From: Defluviitaleaceae bacterium
GTDB lineage: Bacteria; Bacillota; Clostridia; Lachnospirales; WQUN01
Direction of reading: 5' to 3'
NCBI GenBank assembly: GCA_009780315.1
Contig: WRAH01000006.1
Span: 1-64,000 of the forward strand
Length of the DNA: 64,000 bases
Every line of letters starts with the position of its first letter. The stretch's first letter is position 1. This document shows, in pieces, positions 36,148 through 44,685 of this stretch. A program made the translations under genes and the position numbers. The notes below the pieces were generated by a model that was given only the letters and a program-made list of their open reading frames with translations, was not told where the DNA came from and made no database searches.

Positions 36148-38636
36148 ATCTTAATCTCCAGCCGCTTATTAAAGAACTGATAAACAAAAGAAATACCCAA
36201 TAATAAAACACCCAGTGTGAAATATGAAAGAATCCTATGCCCCTGTGTAAGCCCTGCAAGGTCAATGATAAAAAGTTTAGCAACGGAAGCAAGGGTAAGA
36301 CCCAGTCCAAAGCGACGCAAAAGCATATACCGTCTGGCAAAACCCCAAATAATCCACGCCAGTGCGGTCACTACATAAATGAAACTAATCCACATGCTGT
36401 CAAACCGCATTCCATACTGTACGATTAAAATTTGCGTTAAAATAACCACAAAGTAGCCTGAAACAATAACAGGCAAATAAGCCATACCTCCCTTTGCCAT
36501 CACAACAATTCGCCGCATTAAGTCATACAAGGCAGACATAGAAAGCAATCCCATCACAATAATTGCAATACTTCCAAAGACTGCAACACTGGTAGATACC
36601 GCATACATTTCAGATAAAATAGGTCTAGCCACGCCATGGGAAATAACAATTCCCCCTATCCCAAAAATATAAAACAAGATGCCAATAATCCGAGTCCCTG
36701 AATCCGCTAAACACTTGATACGCGGCAAACTAAAACCAAGCACCAATGCCATCAGAAATAAAAACATATTCATAAAGTAATCATTATTAAAATTTGCACC
36801 TATAAGGATATGATATGTTCTTGCATTTAAGCGAAGAATGTTATCCATCCCTAAAAACCAAAGATTTATCATCGTGGCATATTTGAAAATTTGCACACCA
36901 ACATTTTTTACAACAGTATATTTTTTGTAAACAAATGCACCAAGAATCGCCAAGCTTCCTAAGGATATAGCCCAGTACTTTAACCAAAAGAGGTCATCAT
37001 AACGAACCCACCAATGATTTTGCAAATCCATGAGCGCAAACACTGCCAAGCATAGTCCAAAAACCACCCAGCCAGAAATGCTAAAGCGACGATTATTTTT
37101 TAAAATACCATAAACAAGTACGCCAACACCCTGTATTAACCACCCAAGAGATAACCACATCCAATCGAACTGGAATGGCACAATAAGCACTGCGAAAGTA
37201 AAACCTGTGATAAAAAATAAATCTCGCATCGTGTTGGCATTTTCAAACTTGCGCCACAATAATATTGCCAGCCCAAAGTAAATGACGGCATAAATCAATG
37301 CCAAAAGCCCTGTAAAGTCATACCAGCCAAACACTGCAAAGATTATATAAGCAGTCACACAACTAAAAAAGGTGTTCAGTGCCATTAAAACAACATCCGA
37401 TACAGCAAATTTAATCTTTGTGCAATATGTGCTGATAAGAGGCGTTGCAGTGTAAATGCCAAAAGAAAACAATACAAATACCAGCAAAATCCATTGCTCT
37501 ATCAGTGTTGTATCTGGTGCTGTCCATATAATAACTGTAGTGCTAATGATATTAAACCCCAGCCCAACAAAAGACGATACAGTCCATTTCATCTTAAACG
37601 AAACCACTAAATCCAAGAGGTTGAGCATAATAAAATAAATCATCGCGCCGTAAATCATGGCAGGGTCTGGCGAAATAGAAAAAATAGGTAAGTAGCCCCC
37701 GACAAAAGCAATAGTAAGCAAAGTCTGGGAACGATACCGCGTAGACAAAACAAATGCCAGTGCCGTAATCACAACACAAATCCCAAGGGCAGGAAACATA
37801 CCAATGACTTCAAGTACAAAATGGCTAACAACCAATGCTACATAAAGCACAGCCAAGCCGCCGGCTGTCACCCCTAGCGAAAACACATTTGCCTTGCGTC
37901 TGTTCATGATTTCCCCAGCAATCACCATTGCTGTGCCTAATCCAAAAATAGCTGCCGCCCGCATAGGGTCAGTCACACGCACAAAGGCAAACTGTCCTGC
38001 CGCAATTGCACCAATGATAATCAACAAAATTCCCAGTGTGTTAATTAAATTAAGTCCAACAAACCGCTCCCAATTGTTTTTCTTGGCAACTGCCACAATT
38101 TGTTCTTTTGTAATCTGCTCATCACGAAGCTTATCAAAAGCAGCGTTCTCTTCATCAGAAAACGCTGCTTGACTTGCAATATGCTCACGGGCTGTCACAA
38201 TAGTTTGACGTATTTCTTCTTCAAAGGCAATGACCTTTTGAAACAATGGATTGATAGTATCCACATTATTCTGCCTTAAAGCAAAAGTCATGCGGTAAAT
38301 CCTAGCTTTGATAGAATTTTCTAACTGTGTTAGCTGATTCATAGGGTCGCCAACAGCTTGTCCAAAATAAATACCAAGTTTCGCTTTAGAACGGTCGATA
38401 AATTTTATCTTTTCATTGTAAGTGTGGTTATACAATGCATTTTTAAGATTAGCATTTTCATTTTTCAAAAAAGCTGCCTTAAATTTAGACGCTTCATTTT
38501 CCGCTTCAAGCTTTGTCAGTTTTTCTTTTAATACCGCATTTTCCAAAACCACATCACTTGACTCAAAGGCCTGTACTTGCTTCTCAAGGTCTGCAAGCAC
38601 TTCTTTTTGTCTATCAAGCACTATCCGTAGGTTCAT
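36081..38636 (-). CDS. DUF2339-like giant membrane protein, 851 aa
   Basis: The first 150 residues are hydrophilic and highly helical with coiled-coil character (LENAVLKEKLTKLEAENEAS). The remaining 700 residues are almost entirely membrane-spanning, over twenty predicted helices. This layout is that of DUF2339-type predicted membrane proteins, for which no function is established to my knowledge. It overlaps the glnS stop by 4 bases, so it is coupled to glutaminyl-tRNA synthetase, and it overlaps the convergent glycosyltransferase at its 3' end by 67 bases. Confidence 0.75.
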   Translation of the reverse strand: MNLRIVLDRQKEVLADLEKQVQAFESSDVVLENAVLKEKLTKLEAENEASKFKAAFLKNENANLKNALYNHTYNEKIKFIDRSKAKLGIYFGQAVGDPMNQLTQLENSIKARIYRMTFALRQNNVDTINPLFQKVIAFEEEIRQTIVTAREHIASQAAFSDEENAAFDKLRDEQITKEQIVAVAKKNNWERFVGLNLINTLGILLIIIGAIAAGQFAFVRVTDPMRAAAIFGLGTAMVIAGEIMNRRKANVFSLGVTAGGLAVLYVALVVSHFVLEVIGMFPALGICVVITALAFVLSTRYRSQTLLTIAFVGGYLPIFSISPDPAMIYGAMIYFIMLNLLDLVVSFKMKWTVSSFVGLGFNIISTTVIIWTAPDTTLIEQWILLVFVLFSFGIYTATPLISTYCTKIKFAVSDVVLMALNTFFSCVTAYIIFAVFGWYDFTGLLALIYAVIYFGLAILLWRKFENANTMRDLFFITGFTFAVLIVPFQFDWMWLSLGWLIQGVGVLVYGILKNNRRFSISGWVVFGLCLAVFALMDLQNHWWVRYDDLFWLKYWAISLGSLAILGAFVYKKYTVVKNVGVQIFKYATMINLWFLGMDNILRLNARTYHILIGANFNNDYFMNMFLFLMALVLGFSLPRIKCLADSGTRIIGILFYIFGIGGIVISHGVARPILSEMYAVSTSVAVFGSIAIIVMGLLSMSALYDLMRRIVVMAKGGMAYLPVIVSGYFVVILTQILIVQYGMRFDSMWISFIYVVTALAWIIWGFARRYMLLRRFGLGLTLASVAKLFIIDLAGLTQGHRILSYFTLGVLLLGISFVYQFFNKRLEIKIQEDSSEAKDSETEDISPPTTS

Positions 38637-40288
38637 GATTTTTTATATGAAGACTTGAGTGATACAGTGCGGTTGAACACCAGTCCCTCATGCTTATTAT
38701 CCAAGCAAAAATAACCATTGCGCATAAATTGGAAACGGTCATCCATTGTAGCGTCTGCAAGGCAGGGTTCGCCTAATGCATTTGGCATGACAATGAGAGA
38801 GTCTGGATTGTCAATTATGCCATCCGGTGCGTCTGGCGCGTCTAGAACTGCCATATCATACAGCATTGCCTTTATTGGCACTGCATGTTTTGCAGAAACC
38901 CAGTGAAGTGTGCCTTTTACTTTACGCAATTCAACACCTGAACCACTCTTAGTCTCAGGGTCATAAGTGCAACGTACTTCAACAATATTTCCCGCTGTAT
39001 CCTTCACAATACCCGTACAAGTTACATAGTACGCCCCTTTTAAACGCACTTCCTTACCTGGTGCAAGGCGGAAAAATTTTTTCCCAGGTGTTTCCATAAA
39101 ATCTTCACGTTCAATATAAATTTCACGAGAAAAAGGCACTTCACGACAACCCAATGCTTCATTATCCCCATGGAATGGAAGGGTCAGCATTTCTACTTCC
39201 CCCTCTGGATAATTTTCAATAATCACTTTCAAAGGGTTAAGCACAGCCATAACCACTTTAGAAACAGGTGCAAGATGTTCTCGCACAAAATATTCAAGCA
39301 TTCCAAAATCTACTCGGCTTAATGCTTTTGATACACCAGTATTGCCCAAAAATTCGCGAATAGATGCAGGAAGATACCCACGGCGGCGCATTCCGGAAAG
39401 TGTTACAAGACGAGGGTCATCCCATCCATCATATTTACCCTCTGCAATTAGCGCACGAATATGCCGTTTGCCCATAATCGTGTTGGAAATCGACATTTTA
39501 GCAAACTCAATTTGCCGTGGTTTAATCGGAAAATCCAAGTGACTAATATACCATTCATAAATCGGGCGATGCTCTTCAAACTCAATAGAGCATAACGAGT
39601 GTGTAATCCCCTCAATGGCATCTTGAAGGGGATGTGCAAAATCATACATCGGATAAATACACCACTTATCACCAGTATTGCTGTGGGTTTGACGAGTAAT
39701 TCTATACATCACAGGGTCACGCATGTTCATATTAGGCGAAGCCATGTCAAGCTTTGCACGAAGGGTCTTTGCTCCGTCGGGAAATTCCCCATTTTTCATG
39801 CGCGTAAATAAATCTAAATTTTCTTCAATTGAACGATTGCGATAAGGACTATCCGTTCCTGCTTTATCTATGCCGCCAAAAGAAGCCCGCATTTCCTCTG
39901 CGGTCAGGTCACAAACAAATGCCAACCCCTTCTTAATAAGCGTTACCGCACATTCATAAAGCTTATCAAAATAATTTGACGCAAAGAAAAGTCTACCATC
40001 TAAGTCATAACCCAACCAACGAATATCATCTTGAATCGCCTGTACAAATTCAGCCTTCTCTATTGCAGGGTTCGTATCATCCATGCGCAGATTGTACGTC
40101 CCACCATAAATCTTAGCCAGTTCAAAATTGATATACACAGCCTTGGCATTACCAATATGCAAAAATCCCCCCGGCTCGGGTGGAAATCGCGTGTGCAACG
40201 CATTTAGTCGTCCTTTTAAATCTTCTTGTATTGCACTATGGATAAATGTACCCGTTTCCATTAAAATATGCTTATTATCATCAGACAT
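38633..40288 (-). CDS. glnS: Glutaminyl-tRNA synthetase
   Basis: Class I aminoacyl-tRNA synthetase: TRFPPEPGGFLHIGNAKAV holds the HIGH-type motif and FAKMSISNTIMGKR the KMSKS-type motif. The length (551 aa) and the C-terminal beta-barrel region (LPFHGDNEALGCREVPFSREIYIE and FQFMRNGYFCLD) match GlnRS rather than GluRS. It charges tRNA-Gln directly in the cytoplasm. Many Firmicutes use the GatCAB route and lack GlnRS, while several Clostridia carry it. AGGAGAG precedes the ATG. Confidence 0.95.
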   Translation of the reverse strand: MSDDNKHILMETGTFIHSAIQEDLKGRLNALHTRFPPEPGGFLHIGNAKAVYINFELAKIYGGTYNLRMDDTNPAIEKAEFVQAIQDDIRWLGYDLDGRLFFASNYFDKLYECAVTLIKKGLAFVCDLTAEEMRASFGGIDKAGTDSPYRNRSIEENLDLFTRMKNGEFPDGAKTLRAKLDMASPNMNMRDPVMYRITRQTHSNTGDKWCIYPMYDFAHPLQDAIEGITHSLCSIEFEEHRPIYEWYISHLDFPIKPRQIEFAKMSISNTIMGKRHIRALIAEGKYDGWDDPRLVTLSGMRRRGYLPASIREFLGNTGVSKALSRVDFGMLEYFVREHLAPVSKVVMAVLNPLKVIIENYPEGEVEMLTLPFHGDNEALGCREVPFSREIYIEREDFMETPGKKFFRLAPGKEVRLKGAYYVTCTGIVKDTAGNIVEVRCTYDPETKSGSGVELRKVKGTLHWVSAKHAVPIKAMLYDMAVLDAPDAPDGIIDNPDSLIVMPNALGEPCLADATMDDRFQFMRNGYFCLDNKHEGLVFNRTVSLKSSYKKS

Positions 40289-40336
40289 TAGAATCTCTCC
40301 TATTCTTCATAATAAATATACCACAAGAGGTGACTT

Positions 40337-40789
40337 ATGGACAAGGAACTAATCATGTATCGTGAAACAGATTTTGAAGATTGCGTGCAAATTTATGTAG
40401 ATGCATTTACTGCCCCGCCACTAAACTATGATTTTTTAACAAAAGAAAAAGCCTGGCGTTATATTAGTGACCTAATAAAAACACCAGGTTTCATGGGATA
40501 TACCTATTGGCTTGATGGAAAAATGACTGCCTTTTGTTTTGGCAAACTTGACAACTACTTTGACGGTTCAGTTTTTAAAGTAGAAGAACTTGCCGTGGCT
40601 TCTATGTATCACCGCAGCGGCATTGGCACTGCGGTAATGAAACTTCTTGCAATCAAATTAGCCGGGTACAATGTTTCGGCTATCAACCTGCAAACATCGC
40701 GTACTTTCCCGGCATTTGATTTCTATTTAAAGAACGGTTATGAAGAACTGACAGACAACGTGTCACTTTTTAAATGGATTGAAAACTAA
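40337..40789 (+). CDS. GNAT-family acetyltransferase, 150 aa
   Basis: The core YRETDFEDCVQIYVDAF, acetyl-CoA loop EELAVASMYHRSGIGTAVM and ending FPAFDFYLKNGYEEL define a small GNAT protein. AGAGGTGA precedes ATG 40337. It diverges from glnS and its last bases overlap the convergent fliS stop by 4 bases. The substrate is unknown. Confidence 0.85.
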   Translation: MDKELIMYRETDFEDCVQIYVDAFTAPPLNYDFLTKEKAWRYISDLIKTPGFMGYTYWLDGKMTAFCFGKLDNYFDGSVFKVEELAVASMYHRSGIGTAVMKLLAIKLAGYNVSAINLQTSRTFPAFDFYLKNGYEELTDNVSLFKWIEN

Positions 40790-41163
40790 TTCACTTTTGC
40801 TAGTTTCATTGCTTCTTTCCAAGTGTCACGAAACTCCCTAAACATGCCAAGTACCTCATTAAGAATTTCCAAATCTTTGCGAATATTTGCATCTACCAAG
40901 CGGCGATGCATATAATCGTAAAGCGTGTCAAGTTCTTGTGAAATGGGGTACTTGTGGTCGAGTGTTAATTGAAACTCACGCACGACATCTTGCGACTTTA
41001 AAATCATCGCATGGGCCTCTGTCATATCCTTCTTTTCCACTGCCATGATGGCTCTGTTTAAGAATTTTATGCCGCCTTCGTACAGCATGAGAGTCAACTC
41101 TTCCCTTGTTGCAGTCATAACTTTGTCTTCAAGCATTTTGTAATGAAAGTTCGGATTTACCAC
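40786..41163 (-). CDS. fliS: Flagellin chaperone FliS
   Basis: FliS binds flagellin C-termini in the cytoplasm and prevents early polymerisation. The four-helix sequence with ATREELTLMLYEGGIKFLNRAI and HRRLVDANIRKDLEILNEV is typical, at 125 aa. The start is a GTG at 41163 with AAGGAG upstream (NPNFHYK follows). It is the last gene of the fliD-fliT-flaG-fliS cluster. Flagellin itself is not in the window. Confidence 0.92.
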   Translation of the reverse strand: MVNPNFHYKMLEDKVMTATREELTLMLYEGGIKFLNRAIMAVEKKDMTEAHAMILKSQDVVREFQLTLDHKYPISQELDTLYDYMHRRLVDANIRKDLEILNEVLGMFREFRDTWKEAMKLAKVN

Positions 41164-41190
41164 TGGATGGTTGCTCCTTTTTATTTCTTA

Positions 41191-41556
41191 TTATCCCCGC
41201 GTGTCCATAAATAATCCAGCAAGTTCTAGGATACTGGCATGGGCATCTAACACACGTTGAGGTGGAATTTCTCTAATTGCTTCATTGGTTTCTGAGTCAT
41301 ACACTGTAACCATATTACGCCCTGTCGCTTGGTGAAAAGTTACACTTAAATGTCTGCCATGTGTGGCAATGCTTGTATTGATTTCACCAATTGCACGATT
41401 TAACGTGCTGTCTGAATACTCTGGTGTATCTACGGATTGAGCGTCTACTGCTGGCGTAGGAATGTACATTGGTTGTACTTGTACAACAGCAGTTTCTATG
41501 CCTCCTACTGGTGGAGGCGGTGGTGCTTGTTGGTAATTTACTCTATTAACATCCAT
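41191..41556 (-). CDS. flaG: FlaG flagellar protein
   Basis: A proline-rich N-terminal third is followed by the FlaG core HGRHLSVTFHQATGRNMVTVYD and ETNEAIREIPPQRVLDAHASILELAGLF, which matches the FlaG C-terminus (IREIPPE and following). It influences filament length in other species. AGGAGG precedes the ATG. It lies between the FliT-like and fliS genes on the same strand. Confidence 0.88.
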   Translation of the reverse strand: MDVNRVNYQQAPPPPPVGGIETAVVQVQPMYIPTPAVDAQSVDTPEYSDSTLNRAIGEINTSIATHGRHLSVTFHQATGRNMVTVYDSETNEAIREIPPQRVLDAHASILELAGLFMDTRG

Positions 41557-41585
41557 ATTAGTCTTCCTCCTTTTAAAAAATTGGC

Positions 41586-41975
41586 TTAATGCCTTGTATC
41601 AAATCTGCGGGAAGTTGCTTCTTCGGGTATGGACTGATATCCTTGATGGATTTTTTGTCCATGCTTTACTTTTCGCAAAGCCCCTTGTACTGCTTCACGC
41701 ACATTTTCCATAAAGTCGTGGTGTTCCTCGTCCTTATCAGATATCATTTTAATGGTCTGTAAAACTGTATCATATTCTTCAGTTAATGCCAAGACTTCAT
41801 CAATATTTTGTTTTAATTCGACTAGTTCAGCAACTAATGGTTCGCGCGCTTCAACCATTTTTATATATGCATCGATATCTGCTTCTTCTTGCGCGTCAGC
41901 ACCAGATAACTCTAGAGCCAATGTTAATTTTAGGATTTCATCCGCCAATTTTTGTGCTTTTTGTATAATATCCAT
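41586..41975 (-). CDS. FliT-like flagellar chaperone, 129 aa
   Basis: A small, almost purely helical protein (IDAYIKMVEAREPLVAELVELKQ) in the position of FliT, the cap-protein chaperone. Sequence alone is weakly diagnostic because FliT proteins diverge, and the context carries the assignment. The ATG at 41975 overlaps the fliD stop (TAATG), so the two are translationally coupled, fitting a chaperone with its client. Confidence 0.75.
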   Translation of the reverse strand: MDIIQKAQKLADEILKLTLALELSGADAQEEADIDAYIKMVEAREPLVAELVELKQNIDEVLALTEEYDTVLQTIKMISDKDEEHHDFMENVREAVQGALRKVKHGQKIHQGYQSIPEEATSRRFDTRH

Positions 41976-43648
41976 TACATACCTGACATAGCCCAAAGGC
42001 TCTCCATTTGTGATTGTGACTGAGCCATTGCTTGTTCCATACGGGCAAACATTGCAAAGAAGTGACTTTCACGGCGTTGTAACCACTGCTGCATTTGAGC
42101 AATTCTACTGTCGTATTGTTGGATGTGCTGCGACATACGGTTATTTGTAGCGTCTACGCCGCCTTCCATACCTGCACGACCACGAAGACTACCTGTTGAA
42201 CCGGTTGCATTTTCAATGATATGGTTCAAGCGATGGGCTATACCAATGTTTGGCATTTGCGCATTACGTTCTGAGTTGGTTGTAGTTGGCCCATCGGGAA
42301 TACGTGTAAACATTTCTTGTACACCTGCGGCATTTGTTTCTAACGCATTACGAAGTCTACTTTCATCAACTTGAAGCATACCAATCAGCCTATCACTACC
42401 TGAACCTGCACCTGTGGTAATGCCGATTTGGTGCAAAGAAAGTGTCGTCCCATCTGCAAGACGTACCCCTTCATTCATCCAACGGCGCATTTCTGCTTGC
42501 AAGCTACGGAGGTCATTGTCGCGGTGAAGCATACCTGTACGGGCTTGTGCTTCCCACTGTTCAATTTCACGTTCACTCATCTCACGGCGTTGCTCATCTG
42601 TTAGCGGTTCAAAGAATGTGCGCTGACCACTGCGTGGACGTGCTGTGGTGTGTAGGGTATTCAAATGGCGTACAAGTTCATTATACTGCTCAACAAAATT
42701 GCGGATGGTTTCCATAGCAGTATCAAGATTACGTTGAGTATCTACTTGGAAAGTTTGCCCCACCGCCGCTTGACCAATGGTAAAGGTTAAACCTTCCACT
42801 TCAAAAGTATTTGACGAACGGTTGATTGTTACACCGTCAATGACAACTTCTGCATCTCTAGCACGGCTTGTAAAGTCACCTGAACCAGCAACTGTGCCAG
42901 CAGATGAATCAATATTCGCTAAACCAATATGAGCCATAAAGCCTAGTGCATCGCCAGCCCCTACATCAACTGTAGCATCTACGCCCATGCTCGTAGACTC
43001 CAGTTGGAATTGTCCAGCTATATTATTGAAGCTCATTCTAACGCCAGCGTCACTTCTGTTTACACGATCCATAAACTCAGCAATTGTATCATCAGCGTTG
43101 ATTGTAATGTTTGTGCCGTTAATCATTACAGAACTAGAACCTGTTGGGCCAGCGGCAATTGGATTATATCTTTCAAAAAATGCATTGATTGTCTCATTTG
43201 TGCGCACTGTAAATGGAGGAGGACTGCCTGTCAACCCTTCTCTATAAAACTGTGTACCTCTTACAACGTCCCTATTGGCAGTTTGAACCACTGTTACGTC
43301 AATTGTACCAATATTGGCATTATTGTTAGACGTTACACTGAAGCCATGTGTGGTGGTAGCAGCCATACCACTGGTGATATTTGTCACAGCTGTTGCAGTT
43401 GTACTCCAAGGGTCTGGGCTACCTGGGGGGGGCATCAAAGCACCCATGTTTGCGTGGGTATTTCTTGCACGCCAATCGTTTAGATGGGTCATTGTATTGC
43501 GCAAATCTTCTTGTCGCCATACTAAATGCTGCCGCCTACGGTTCAATCTATCCATGCGCATACTTTCTGCACGCATGAGTTGATTAACCATTGATGTTGT
43601 ATCCATTCCAGAGAAAAGCCCTGTAAATCGCATTGGAGAACCAGTCAT
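41975..43648 (-). CDS. fliD: Flagellar filament cap protein FliD
   Basis: FliD caps the growing flagellar filament. The N-terminus FTGLFSGMDTTSMVNQLMRAESMRMDRLNRRR is the classic FliD opening. The C-terminal half has the coiled-coil region ending IAQMQQWLQRRESHFFAMFARMEQAM. Length is 557 aa from ATG 43648, which has GAGGTGG upstream. Longer upstream starts in the same frame give an unlikely charged extension. The middle domain differs from model species, as expected for a surface-exposed hypervariable region. Confidence 0.92.
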   Translation of the reverse strand: MTGSPMRFTGLFSGMDTTSMVNQLMRAESMRMDRLNRRRQHLVWRQEDLRNTMTHLNDWRARNTHANMGALMPPPGSPDPWSTTATAVTNITSGMAATTTHGFSVTSNNNANIGTIDVTVVQTANRDVVRGTQFYREGLTGSPPPFTVRTNETINAFFERYNPIAAGPTGSSSVMINGTNITINADDTIAEFMDRVNRSDAGVRMSFNNIAGQFQLESTSMGVDATVDVGAGDALGFMAHIGLANIDSSAGTVAGSGDFTSRARDAEVVIDGVTINRSSNTFEVEGLTFTIGQAAVGQTFQVDTQRNLDTAMETIRNFVEQYNELVRHLNTLHTTARPRSGQRTFFEPLTDEQRREMSEREIEQWEAQARTGMLHRDNDLRSLQAEMRRWMNEGVRLADGTTLSLHQIGITTGAGSGSDRLIGMLQVDESRLRNALETNAAGVQEMFTRIPDGPTTTNSERNAQMPNIGIAHRLNHIIENATGSTGSLRGRAGMEGGVDATNNRMSQHIQQYDSRIAQMQQWLQRRESHFFAMFARMEQAMAQSQSQMESLWAMSGM

Positions 43649-43812
43649 AATGTCCACCTCGTAAATGATATATTTTTCGTTTTCATATTCGTCTAAAATT
43701 ATATCGTCATAACCTGCAAAGGATTTAACACTATTATGTAATTGTTTGTAAGCGCGTTTCATGCTACTATAAAATCTAAGAATTTGTCACTAAGATTTCA
43801 AGGAGGCTACAA

Positions 43813-44670
43813 ATGACAGAGGAAAGCAAAAACTTATTAGGGCAGTTTATTCCAATTCAATATCATCATCACATGTTGCAAGATGTTGCTCGGATGCAAG
43901 GGTTTAAAAATGCCATCGACTTAATTATAAAACCTACAGATGTTGTGCTTGAACTTGGCGGAGGTACTGGTGTTTTATCATACTTTGCAGCACAACATGC
44001 CAAGAAGGTTTACTGTGTAGAGTATAACCCAGAACTTGTGGCAGAGGCCAAACGCCTGCATAAGCTCAACCCAAATTGTGAAAAAATTGAAGTCATTTGC
44101 GGCGATGCAATGCAATATGTTCCGCCAGAAAAAATTGACGTAGTAGTGTGTGAAATGCTGCATTCCGCTATGCTTCGTGAGATTCAGCTAGAAGGCATTG
44201 ATGCTTTCAAGAGAAACTATCAGGCAAAATGGGGTGGAAATCTTCCTATCTTTATACCTGGTGCAACACTCTTGGGCGTTCAGCCAATTTATCAAGATTT
44301 TAAATTTGAGGGGTATTACGCTCCCGTTATCATGTTCCAAAACCCATACAGCTTAGACGGTCGTACTACAGAAATGGGTGATGTAGTTGTATATCATCAA
44401 ATCGTGTATGATCAGCCCTATGACCTCTCTATTCAGTGGAGCGGAAAATTGACTGTAAATACCCCAGGAAAAATCAACGCATTAAGATTTATTACAAAAA
44501 ATATTCTAGCGGTTAATCCGCAGACGCAGCAAATCGTGGACTGGAGCAATGGACATCTTATACTTCCATTAGATGAAATTGAAGTCACACCCGGAAAAGA
44601 AATTTTGGTAAGCTTTGAATATGATTCCGGCGCACCATTAACCGCCCTGCGTCCCGTTATAACCGTATAA
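43813..44670 (+). CDS. PRMT-like class I methyltransferase, 285 aa
   Basis: The SAM-binding motif VLELGGGTGVLSYFAAQHAKKVYCVE is followed by the VVCEMLHSAML loop, which resembles the acidic double-E loop of arginine methyltransferases. The C-terminal half is a beta-barrel-like region, also as in PRMT. Bacterial PRMT-like proteins are sparse and their targets unknown. The gene diverges from fliD by 165 bases and precedes mutS2 by 15 bases. AAGGAGG precedes the ATG. A flagellar target is a guess from position only. Confidence 0.75.
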   Translation: MTEESKNLLGQFIPIQYHHHMLQDVARMQGFKNAIDLIIKPTDVVLELGGGTGVLSYFAAQHAKKVYCVEYNPELVAEAKRLHKLNPNCEKIEVICGDAMQYVPPEKIDVVVCEMLHSAMLREIQLEGIDAFKRNYQAKWGGNLPIFIPGATLLGVQPIYQDFKFEGYYAPVIMFQNPYSLDGRTTEMGDVVVYHQIVYDQPYDLSIQWSGKLTVNTPGKINALRFITKNILAVNPQTQQIVDWSNGHLILPLDEIEVTPGKEILVSFEYDSGAPLTALRPVITV

Positions 44671-44685
44671 AATGAGGTTTTTATA

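Noticed and set aside
43004-43583. Several plus-strand frames opposite fliD, up to 159 codons
   Set aside because: They are antisense shadows of a strongly supported gene and have no ribosome sites.
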